A stretch of 11,593 bases of DNA from Thermomicrobiales bacterium (lineage in GTDB: Bacteria; Chloroflexota; Chloroflexia; Thermomicrobiales; UBA6265), in contig JAICJJ010000032.1 of NCBI GenBank assembly GCA_025928535.1, forward strand, positions 1-11,593. Direction: 5' to 3'. The stretch's first letter is position 1, and each line of letters starts with the position of its first letter. Positions 6,070-11,593 of the stretch are shown one piece after another. The notes below the pieces were generated by a model. That model worked only from the letters and a program-made list of their open reading frames with translations, was not told the origin of the DNA and searched no databases. A program made the translations under genes and the position numbers.

Positions 6070-6939
6070 ATGAGCGATGATCGGCGCGTCGTCGAATTGG
6101 CGAAGATGACCTCGCCGGAAGCGGGCGCAGCGCTGGGCCGGGCGGACGTGGCGATCATTCCGGTCGGTGCGACCGAGCAGCACGGCCCGAATCTGAGCCT
6201 CGAAACGGATACCGCGATCGCCCAGGGATTGGCGCGGCGCATCGCCGAGGCAGTCTACCCGCGCGCGGTCGTGGCGCCGGCGCTTCCCTACGGCGTCAGC
6301 CATCACCACATGCGCTTTCCGGGAACGATGACGATTTCGCCCGATGCGTTTCAGGCGGTCGTGCTCGATGTCGCGCGGAGTTTGCGGCGGCACGGCGCGC
6401 GGCGGATCTTCATCGTCGATGGCCACGCCGGCAATCAGGGCGCGCTCGATGTGCTGATGACGAAACTGCGCTTCGAGCACGGCATCCCCGCCGCCTACCT
6501 GTTCTATTTCACGCTGGTGGACGACGTCATTCGGGAAGGGGTCCGGACGGAGCGCTGGGGCCATGCTTGCGAACTCGAAGCGTCGCTCGGCCTGGCGCTC
6601 CAGCCGGACATCGTCCACCGGGAAACGCTGGCGGCGGGCGCCGTCCGGCCGCCGGCGTTGCCCTTCACCGATCCGCGCGACGGCCACCGGCTCGCGGCGC
6701 CGCTCTGGTTCGACGAAATCACCGACAACGGCGCGCTCGGCGACGCCCGGCAGGCAAGCGTCGAATTCGGCGCCGCCGTGTCAGCGGCCGCCGTGGAACG
6801 CGCCGCGGCGTTTCTCGATCGGTTCATGGCGATGGAGTGCGATGCGTCGACCGTCTTCGCGCCGCAGGCAACCGGAGACGCCGAGCAAAAACGGGGAACG
6901 GCGGGGCGGCCGAGACCGCAGGCGAACGGCGGGGCGTAA
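6070..6939 (+). CDS. Creatininase-family amidohydrolase
   Basis: A 289-residue metal-dependent hydrolase of the creatininase family, probably cytoplasmic. The motifs appear in order: IPVGATEQHGPNLSLETDT (residues 30-48), the family's first metal site with E36, H38 and D47; PALPYGVSHHHMRFPGT (70-86); DGHAGN (117-122), a variant of the usual NGHGGN with H119 as ligand; and HACELEAS (165-172), where the consensus is close to HAGExETS, with E168 as probable ligand. Family members open cyclic amides or hydrolyse C-N and related bonds, and the substrate varies widely, so creatinine itself is only one option. The ATG at 6070 is preferred for its upstream AGAAGGGG; an in-frame ATG at 6007 would add 21 polar residues. 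It follows the second permease by 69 bp on the same strand, so it is probably part of the operon and may process the imported solute. The C-terminal 25 or so residues look disordered. Confidence 0.9.
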   Translation: MSDDRRVVELAKMTSPEAGAALGRADVAIIPVGATEQHGPNLSLETDTAIAQGLARRIAEAVYPRAVVAPALPYGVSHHHMRFPGTMTISPDAFQAVVLDVARSLRRHGARRIFIVDGHAGNQGALDVLMTKLRFEHGIPAAYLFYFTLVDDVIREGVRTERWGHACELEASLGLALQPDIVHRETLAAGAVRPPALPFTDPRDGHRLAAPLWFDEITDNGALGDARQASVEFGAAVSAAAVERAAAFLDRFMAMECDASTVFAPQATGDAEQKRGTAGRPRPQANGGA

Positions 6940-6956
6940 CATCGCCGACCGCAGGT

Positions 6957-6986
6957 TTGCCGCTGTTTTTGCGGCTGGGGTACACT
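6957..6986 (+). promoter_or_regulatory. Promoter of the CAU tRNA (possibly also tilS-hpt)
   Basis: TTGCCG (6957-6962), an 18-bp spacer and TACACT (6981-6986) lie just upstream of the tRNA, placing the start near 6992, 18 nt before its 5' end. No terminator is visible between the tRNA and tilS, so transcription could continue into tilS and hpt. Confidence 0.55.
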
Positions 6987-7009
6987 GCTTCGCGCGGGAA
7001 TCCCGTCTT

Positions 7010-7081
7010 GCCGACGTAGCTCAGAGGCAGAGCAAGGGACTCATAAGCCCTTGGCCGGTGGTTCGAGTCCACCCGTCGGCA
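7010..7081 (+). tRNA. tRNA with CAU anticodon (elongator Met, or Ile2)
   Basis: A complete 72-nt cloverleaf without encoded CCA (the bases after discriminator A7081 are CCG). The acceptor GCCGACG pairs with CGTCGGC. The D stem is GCTC/GAGC with a GG-containing loop. The anticodon loop CTCATAA gives CAU at 7042-7044. The T arm is GGTGG-TTCGAGT-CCACC. The anticodon stem AGGGA/GCCCT has an A31-G39 mismatch at its end. A normal G1-C72 pair rules against an initiator. Elongator tRNA-Met and the tRNA-Ile2 modified by TilS cannot be separated with certainty by eye. The neighbouring tilS makes Ile2 worth testing, although the acceptor lacks the C4-G69/C5-G68 pairs of E. coli tRNA-Ile2. Confidence 0.9.
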
Positions 7082-7092
7082 CCGATCCCGAA

Positions 7093-7137
7093 GAACCCTC
7101 ACCCCCACCCCTTTCCCAATGCGCCGGCGAGGGGAGC
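7093..7137. repeat. C-rich possible dispersed repeat between tRNA and tilS
   Basis: The stretch from AACCCTCACCCCCACCCC to GGCGAGGGGAGC resembles short hairpin-forming intergenic repeats of the type CCCTCACCCC...GAGAGGGG, common in many bacterial genomes. CCCCT can pair with AGGGG across the centre. Only one copy is in this window, so its repeat status is inferred from resemblance. Confidence 0.35.
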
Positions 7138-7149
7138 ACGCTCGGAACG

Positions 7150-8229
7150 ATGGGCGCGCCAAAACCCGTGAACGACATCTTGCCGCGGCCGACATTGTTG
7201 GGGCTCGAACAACGCCTGCTGGCGCGTTGGCGGCGCCGTCCAGCCTTGGCGGCCGCGAAGCTGGTCGTCGGCTTTTCCGGTGGAACCGATTCGCTGGCGT
7301 TGGCGCTGGCGCTCAGTCGAATCGCTGCGCCAGCGGATGCGCGGGTCGCGCTGGCCCATGTCGATCATGGGCGACGGCCGGCGTCCGCGACCGAGTGCGA
7401 ACGAGCCAGGGCGCTGGCGTCGCGCCTCACCCTGCCGTTCACCGAACGACATATCCCCGGCAATAACCTGCGGCAGCATCCCGGCGTCGGCCTGGAAGAG
7501 GCGATGCGGCGGGAACGCTATCGCGCGCTGGCGGCGGTCGTGCGCGACGAGGGGGCGGCCGCGCTCGTTCTTGCCCACCAGGCGGACGACCAGGCCGAGA
7601 CGATGCTGCTGCATCTGCTGCGCGGGGCGGGCCTGCGCGGGGCGGCGGCGATGGCCGAATGGACGGAGCGGGTCGTGCCATGGTGGCCGGAGGCGGGCGA
7701 GGAGCCTACCGTGGTTCCGGTTTGGCGGCCCTTGTTGAGCGAGTCGCGGGCGACGCTGCGCGCCTACCTCGCGGCGGCCGGCCTCGAACCGATCGAGGAT
7801 CCGTCGAATGGCGATCGCGCGTTTCGCCGCAACGCGATTCGGCACGACGCGCTGCCGCTGCTGGAACGGATCGCGCCGGGCGCGCGCGACGCGCTCGTTC
7901 GGCATGCGGCGCTCACCGCCGACGAAGATGCAACACTGGCGGCGCTCGCGGCTCGGGTGCTCGAACGAGCGCGCGACGCCGATGGCAACGTGCGGATCGC
8001 GCCGTTGCTGGCCGAGCCGACGGCGCTGCGGCGGCGGGCGCTGCGCACGTGGGTGGCCGAAACGGCGCCGGATGTGGAACTCTCTGACGAGCGGACGGCG
8101 GCGACGCTCGGCTTGACGGAGCCGGGCCGGGGCGGGGCGATCGAGATCGGCGCCGGCTGGATGGTCGCCCGCACAGGCGGCGCGCTCCGCTTGCGTCGAT
8201 GCGACCAGGGGCTGGGGGAGACGGCATGA
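7150..8229 (+). CDS. tilS: tRNA(Ile)-lysidine synthase TilS
   Basis: A 359-residue enzyme that uses ATP to attach lysine to the wobble C of the CAU anticodon of tRNA-Ile2, so that it reads AUA and is charged with isoleucine. The PP-loop motif SGGTDS is at residues 43-48 (VVGFSGGTDSLALALAL). It is followed by the family blocks AHVDHGRRP, GVGLEEAMRRERYRAL, VLAHQADDQAETMLLHLLRGAGLRG and RPLL...RAYL...EDPSN...RNAIRHDALPLLE, all in TilS order. The C-terminal domain is short and Arg/Ala-rich. The ATG at 7150 is used because the family core starts soon after; the upstream part of the frame overlaps the tRNA and a repeat. An in-frame GTG at 7168 is also possible, since the ribosome site is weak. The stop overlaps the hpt start (ATGA), indicating coupled translation. 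Confidence 0.95.
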   Translation: MGAPKPVNDILPRPTLLGLEQRLLARWRRRPALAAAKLVVGFSGGTDSLALALALSRIAAPADARVALAHVDHGRRPASATECERARALASRLTLPFTERHIPGNNLRQHPGVGLEEAMRRERYRALAAVVRDEGAAALVLAHQADDQAETMLLHLLRGAGLRGAAAMAEWTERVVPWWPEAGEEPTVVPVWRPLLSESRATLRAYLAAAGLEPIEDPSNGDRAFRRNAIRHDALPLLERIAPGARDALVRHAALTADEDATLAALAARVLERARDADGNVRIAPLLAEPTALRRRALRTWVAETAPDVELSDERTAATLGLTEPGRGGAIEIGAGWMVARTGGALRLRRCDQGLGETA

Positions 8230-8789
8230 CCGAAACGGCGGAATTGCGCGCGCAGGGCGTGCGCCGGGTGTTGATCGGGGAAGAAGAGATCGACCGGCGG
8301 ATCGTCGAAATCGCGCGCGAACTCGACGCCGAATTCGGCGCCGACGTGCCGCTGATGGTCGGGGTGCTGAACGGGGCAGTCGCGTTCATGACCGATCTGA
8401 TGAAAGCGATGACCGTCCCGCTCCAGATCGATTTCATGGCCGTGTCGTCGTACGGCGACGCGACGCGCAGTTCGGGCGTGGTGCGGATTCTGAAAGACCT
8501 CAATCAGGAAATCGAAGGCCGCCGCCTCGTCGTCGTCGAAGACATCGTCGATAGCGGCCTGACATTGCAATACTTGCTCGATGTGCTGCGTCGCCGGAAT
8601 CCGGCGGACATCACGGTGGTGGCGTTGTTGAAGAAAGAAAAGCCGGACGCGGTCGACGTGCAGGTGGACAAGATTGGCTTCACCATTCCGGACGAATTCG
8701 TCGTCGGCTATGGGCTCGATTTCGCCGGCAAGTATCGCAATCTGCCCTATGTCGCGGTGCTCGATCCGAGTTTGATTGGCGAGGCGTGA
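8226..8789 (+). CDS. hpt: Hypoxanthine phosphoribosyltransferase
   Basis: A 187-residue cytoplasmic purine-salvage enzyme that transfers phosphoribose from PRPP to hypoxanthine (and usually guanine). The PRPP-binding loop is clear at residues 102-113 ([12 protein letters not shown]). Other family blocks are [14 protein letters not shown] (45-58), DFMAVSSYG (69-77), the lysine-containing [12 protein letters not shown] region, and near the end [28 protein letters not shown]. The length is normal for bacterial HPRT. The ATG at 8226 overlaps the tilS stop by 4 bases. The tilS-hpt-ftsH order matches that of Bacillus and many other bacteria. Confidence 0.97.
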   Translation: MTETAELRAQGVRRVLIGEEEIDRRIVEIARELDAEFGADVPLMVGVLNGAVAFMTDLMKAMTVPLQIDFMAVSSYGDATRSSGVVRILKDLNQEIEGRRLVVVEDIVDSGLTLQYLLDVLRRRNPADITVVALLKKEKPDAVDVQVDKIGFTIPDEFVVGYGLDFAGKYRNLPYVAVLDPSLIGEA

Positions 8790-8802
8790 AAGATGCGTAC
8801 GC

Positions 8803-8808
8803 TATACT
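8803..8808 (+). promoter_or_regulatory. Possible -10 box of an ftsH promoter
   Basis: TATACT lies in the 82-bp gap between hpt and ftsH and matches the -10 of the tRNA-Ala promoter in this window. No -35 box is found at normal spacing (TTGGCG is 21 bp upstream). It could allow ftsH to be transcribed independently of tilS-hpt. Confidence 0.35.
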
Positions 8809-8871
8809 GCGGGTTCGCGGCGAAGCGATGGCGTGTCCGATGAACGGCTGCCTCGTCGCGGGGAGAACCTG

Positions 8872-10857
8872 ATGGGCGACATCAAATGGCTACGCAACGG
8901 CTTCGTCTGGATCGTCCTGATCGTCGCGGTCGTTGCGCTCTGGTTCACGTTGATCGGCGGCGACAGCGGCCCGACGCCGCGGAGTTTCGGCAACGTCGTC
9001 GCCGAACTGCGTGACAACAAGGTCGCCCACCTGACCCAGAACGAAGACAGCAGCGAAATCACCGTTCAGTACGTGCCGGACGCTGGCCGGCGCAACGCGG
9101 TCACGACCATTCCGCAAAATACCGATCTGTTGACGGCGCTCAAGAATTATGGCGTCGATCCGGCGACGTTGCCGCCCGACCTGATCGTGTTCAACCCCGC
9201 CAGTCGCTGGGGCAACTGGATTGGCGCGTTGACCTTCCTGTTGCCAACCGTCTTCCTGATCGGCGTCTTCGTCTTCATGATGCGGCAGGCGCAGGGAACC
9301 AACAATCAGGCGATGTCGTTCGGCAAGAGCCGGGCGCGGCTTTTCACCGGCAACAAGCCGACCGTCACGTTCAGCGACGTGGCGGGCGTCGAAGAAGCCA
9401 AGGAAGAACTGGTCGAAGTCGTCGAGTTTCTGAAGTATCCCGACAAGTTCGCCTCGCTCGGCGCCCGCATTCCGCGCGGCGTGCTGCTGGTCGGCCCGCC
9501 AGGCACCGGCAAGACGCTGTTGTCGCGGGCGGTGGCGGGCGAAGCGGGCGTGCCCTTTTTCTCGATTTCCGGCTCGGAATTCGTCGAGATGTTCGTCGGC
9601 GTCGGCGCCAGCCGCGTCCGCGACCTGTTCGATCAGGCCAAGCGCAATGCGCCCTGCATCGTCTTCGTCGATGAGATCGACGCGGTCGGACGGCAGCGCG
9701 GCGCCGGTCTCGGCGGCAGCCACGACGAGCGGGAGCAAACGCTGAATCAGATTCTGGTCGAAATGGACGGTTTCGACAGTTCGACCAACGTGATCGTGAT
9801 CGCGGCGACGAACCGGCCGGACGTGCTCGACCCGGCCCTGTTGCGGCCAGGGCGGTTCGACCGGCAGGTGATTCTCGACCGCCCGGACATCCAGGGGCGG
9901 CGGGCGATTCTCGAAGTGCACGCCCGCGGCAAGCCGCTCGAAGAAGACGTTTCGATCGAAAATCTGGCGCGGCAGACGCCCGGCTTTTCGGGCGCCGATC
10001 TCGAAAACCTGGTCAACGAAGCGGCGATTCTGGCGGCCCGGCGCAACCGGAAGACGGTCGGCCGCGACGAATTGACGGAGGCGATCGATCGGGTCATCGC
10101 CGGGCCGCAACGCAAGAGCCGCGTCATCTCCGAACGCGAGCGGACGATGACGGCGTACCACGAAGCGGGGCACGCGCTGGTGGCCCGGATGCTGCCGAAC
10201 GCCGATCCGGTGCGGAAGGTGAGCATCGTTGCCCGCGGCATGATGGGCGGCTACACGCGGGTGGTGCCGGACGAAGACCGTCTCTTCAAGACGAAAGCGC
10301 AATTCGAAGATGAACTGGCGGTCTTCATGGCCGGCCACGTCGCCGAGATGATGGTGTTCGAAGCGCAGTCGACCGGCGCCGCCAACGACATCGAGCGCGC
10401 GACCGCCGTGGCGCGGCGGATGGTGACCGAGTTCGGCATGAGTCGCACGCTCGGCCCGCTCGCGTTTGGCAAGAAAGACGAACTCGTCTTCCTCGGTCGG
10501 GAAATCAGCGAGCAACGCAACTACAGCGACGAGGTCGCCTACCAGATCGACCAGGAAATCCGGGAATTGGTCGAAACAGCGCATGAACGGGCGAAAACGA
10601 TTCTGGCGGGACAGGTCGACAAACTCGAAGCGATTGCCCAATTGCTGATTCGGGAAGAGACGATCGAAGGCGATCAACTGGAAGCGTTGTTCGACACGCC
10701 GCGCCCCGCGCCCGATCTGGTCGGGCCGCCGACGGGCCGGCCATCGAGCCGCATTGCGGCGGACGGCCGGCGCGACGAGCCGCGGTCGACGGCGCGAACG
10801 GAACGCGAGCTGCCGCCGAGCGGCGCCGGGCAGTGGCGGCCACAGCCGGCGGACTGA
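8872..10857 (+). CDS. ftsH: ATP-dependent zinc metalloprotease FtsH
   Basis: A 661-residue membrane-anchored AAA+ protease that extracts and degrades damaged membrane proteins and some regulators, acting as a hexamer. The first membrane segment is at about residues 9-28, followed by an extracytoplasmic domain and a second segment at about 116-137 ([22 protein letters not shown]). The AAA domain has Walker A GPPGTGKT at 208-215, Walker B IVFVDEID ending at 270, and the second region of homology ([20 protein letters not shown]). The zinc site is HEAGH at 430-434, with D506 in AANDIERAT as the third ligand. The ATG at 8872 is preferred because GGGGAGAA lies about 6 nt upstream and the protein then begins as FtsH does; an in-frame codon at 8776 would overlap hpt. 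The last 50 or so residues are Pro/Arg-rich and likely disordered, as in many FtsH proteins. Confidence 0.98.
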   Translation: MGDIKWLRNGFVWIVLIVAVVALWFTLIGGDSGPTPRSFGNVVAELRDNKVAHLTQNEDSSEITVQYVPDAGRRNAVTTIPQNTDLLTALKNYGVDPATLPPDLIVFNPASRWGNWIGALTFLLPTVFLIGVFVFMMRQAQGTNNQAMSFGKSRARLFTGNKPTVTFSDVAGVEEAKEELVEVVEFLKYPDKFASLGARIPRGVLLVGPPGTGKTLLSRAVAGEAGVPFFSISGSEFVEMFVGVGASRVRDLFDQAKRNAPCIVFVDEIDAVGRQRGAGLGGSHDEREQTLNQILVEMDGFDSSTNVIVIAATNRPDVLDPALLRPGRFDRQVILDRPDIQGRRAILEVHARGKPLEEDVSIENLARQTPGFSGADLENLVNEAAILAARRNRKTVGRDELTEAIDRVIAGPQRKSRVISERERTMTAYHEAGHALVARMLPNADPVRKVSIVARGMMGGYTRVVPDEDRLFKTKAQFEDELAVFMAGHVAEMMVFEAQSTGAANDIERATAVARRMVTEFGMSRTLGPLAFGKKDELVFLGREISEQRNYSDEVAYQIDQEIRELVETAHERAKTILAGQVDKLEAIAQLLIREETIEGDQLEALFDTPRPAPDLVGPPTGRPSSRIAADGRRDEPRSTARTERELPPSGAGQWRPQPAD

Positions 10858-10885
10858 CCTCGCCATGGCGGCGCACCGATGACAA

Positions 10886-10919
10886 CGGCCCGGTCATCTG
10901 ACCGGGCCGCGGCGTTTTT
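10886..10919 (+). terminator. Intrinsic terminator after ftsH
   Basis: CGGCCCGGTCA and TGACCGGGCCG form a perfect stem (10886-10909), followed after a short GC-rich gap by TTTTT (10915-10919). It starts 28 nt after the ftsH stop and ends 2 nt before the convergent tRNA-Ala gene. On the opposite strand the T run after the stem is poor, so it probably works mainly for ftsH. Confidence 0.85.
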
Positions 10920-10921
10920 CC

Positions 10922-10997
<76 letters not shown>

Positions 10998-11011
10998 AGG
11001 ACGCTCGGGCG

Positions 11012-11041
11012 AGTATACGAGGCGCGTCGCGCGATCGTCAA
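11012..11041 (-). promoter_or_regulatory. Promoter of tRNA-Ala
   Basis: On the minus strand TTGACG (plus 11036-11041), an 18-bp spacer and TATACT (plus 11012-11017) precede the tRNA 5' end by 14 bp. This is a near-consensus housekeeping promoter. The probable end of an insertion sequence begins only about 5 bp upstream of its -35 box. Confidence 0.75.
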
Positions 11042-11046
11042 CGACC

Positions 11047-11062
11047 TGTCCTCGTTCAGGAC
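11047..11062. repeat. Probable terminal end of the insertion sequence
   Basis: Just past the transposase stop (11068-11070), the sequence TGTCCTCGTTCAGGAC begins with TGT, as IS481-like ends often do, and contains the small inverted repeat GTCCT/AGGAC. The other end is outside the window, so the terminal repeat cannot be matched and the boundary is inferred. Confidence 0.4.
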
Positions 11063-11067
11063 CTGCG

Positions 11068-11593
11068 CTACACGTTGCCGTCGGGCGCGGCGGCGAGGAA
11101 CTCGGCGGGGGTTTGGCACCCCAAGGCTTGGTGCGGCCGGACGTGATTGTAGTGTTCCTCCCAAGCACGCAGCGCCGCTTGCAACGGCGGCAATTCCAAG
11201 TCGCCGGCGTAGAGTTCCCAGAACTCCCGGCGGCTCGTGCCATTGGTCCGTTCGACCCGTCCGTTGAGTTTGGGGGAGCGGGGCGGCAGCACGAACAACT
11301 GCACGCCCTGCGCCTGGCAGGCCGCTTCAAACTCCGCCATGAATTCGCTGCCGCCATCGACTTGAATCGCTTTGAGCGGAAACGGCAGACGGTCGTGCAA
11401 GTCGGCCAGGAAATCGCGGGCCGTGCCGGCGGTGGCGCACGAGCGCACCCCGACGACGCCGTAGCGGGAGACGACATCGACGGCCGTGAATTGCCGCCGC
11501 TCGACCCCCGGCAGCGGGGTCAGGTGCATCGTGTCGACTTGGACCAAATCGCCCGGCTGCGCGACCGGGTGCTCCTTCGGCTTGCGGATCGCA
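11068..11593 (-). CDS. DDE (rve-type) transposase, C-terminal part
   Basis: The frame is open from the window edge to a TAG at 11068-11070, giving 174 visible residues; the N-terminal HTH region lies outside. The apparent first residue at 11547 is only a TTG inside the longer frame, which continues upstream as AIRKPKEHPVAQPGDL. The catalytic core is visible: VQVDTMH (first Asp, visible residue 20), AIQVDGGSEF (second Asp, 79) and NGRVERTN (Glu, 114). The second Asp and the Glu are 35 residues apart, as in DDE integrase-fold transposases. The end HYNHVRPHQALGCQTPAEFL is the usual tail of IS3/IS481-type proteins. The catalytic triad is intact and no frameshift is seen, so the element could be active if the rest is whole. 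Exact family assignment needs the N-terminus and both ends. Confidence 0.9.
   Translation of the reverse strand, partial: AIRKPKEHPVAQPGDLVQVDTMHLTPLPGVERRQFTAVDVVSRYGVVGVRSCATAGTARDFLADLHDRLPFPLKAIQVDGGSEFMAEFEAACQAQGVQLFVLPPRSPKLNGRVERTNGTSRREFWELYAGDLELPPLQAALRAWEEHYNHVRPHQALGCQTPAEFLAAAPDGNV

Larger units (their letters stand above)
11047..11593 (-). mobile_element. Insertion sequence, 3' part (IS481/IS3-like), cut by the window edge
   Basis: Comprises the transposase fragment and the short sequence between its stop and the probable IS end near 11047. The rest lies beyond 11593. Family is judged from the rve-type DDE domain only. Confidence 0.65.

Noticed and set aside
8890..10866. 658-codon minus-strand frame opposite ftsH
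   Set aside because: It is the antisense of ftsH, whose Walker, SRH and HEAGH motifs are unmistakable; no family features are seen in the opposite frame.

Overview
The window is GC-rich bacterial DNA that looks chromosomal. The gene content suggests a Chloroflexota bacterium, perhaps of the Thermomicrobia/Sphaerobacter type: the tilS-hpt-ftsH order typical of Gram-positive-like bacteria, a Tat-exported solute-binding protein without a lipobox, and sugar-type ABC genes led by a LacI regulator. The taxonomy is inference from style and gene order; no marker here settles it.

Layout. (1) 1-1030, minus strand: the N-terminal 343 residues of a thiamine-diphosphate enzyme resembling homodimeric pyruvate dehydrogenase E1 (AceE-like/transketolase-like), cut by the window edge. 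(2) 1031-1680: about 650 bp without a gene. It holds an 8-bp tandem repeat, a 213-bp element with long terminal inverted repeats, two further palindromes, and a strong promoter whose start point lies in a 29-bp near-perfect palindrome, a likely operator. (3) 1681-6939, plus strand: a compact operon with a LacI-family regulator, a Tat-dependent solute-binding protein, two CUT1-type ABC permeases and a creatininase-family hydrolase. No ABC ATPase is present. A 17-bp-stem hairpin separates the binding-protein gene from the permeases. (4) 7010-10857, plus strand: a CAU-anticodon tRNA followed by tilS, hpt and ftsH, closed by a clear intrinsic terminator. (5) 10922-11593, minus strand: tRNA-Ala(CGC) with its own promoter, then the 3' part of a DDE transposase gene. 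The probable end of that insertion sequence lies about 5 bp upstream of the tRNA promoter's -35 box.

How it fits together. The operon in (3) reads as a self-regulated uptake and catabolic unit: LacI senses a small molecule, the binding protein and two permeases import a solute (probably a sugar, polyol or derivative) using an ATPase encoded elsewhere, and the amidohydrolase may act on the imported compound. Region (4) is a conserved housekeeping cluster: tRNA-Ile2 lysidylation, purine salvage and membrane proteolysis.

I found no defence system, CRISPR array or clearly novel multigene system. The most interesting signals are non-coding: the 213-bp inverted-repeat element, the lacI operator candidate, and the insertion sequence abutting a tRNA promoter.
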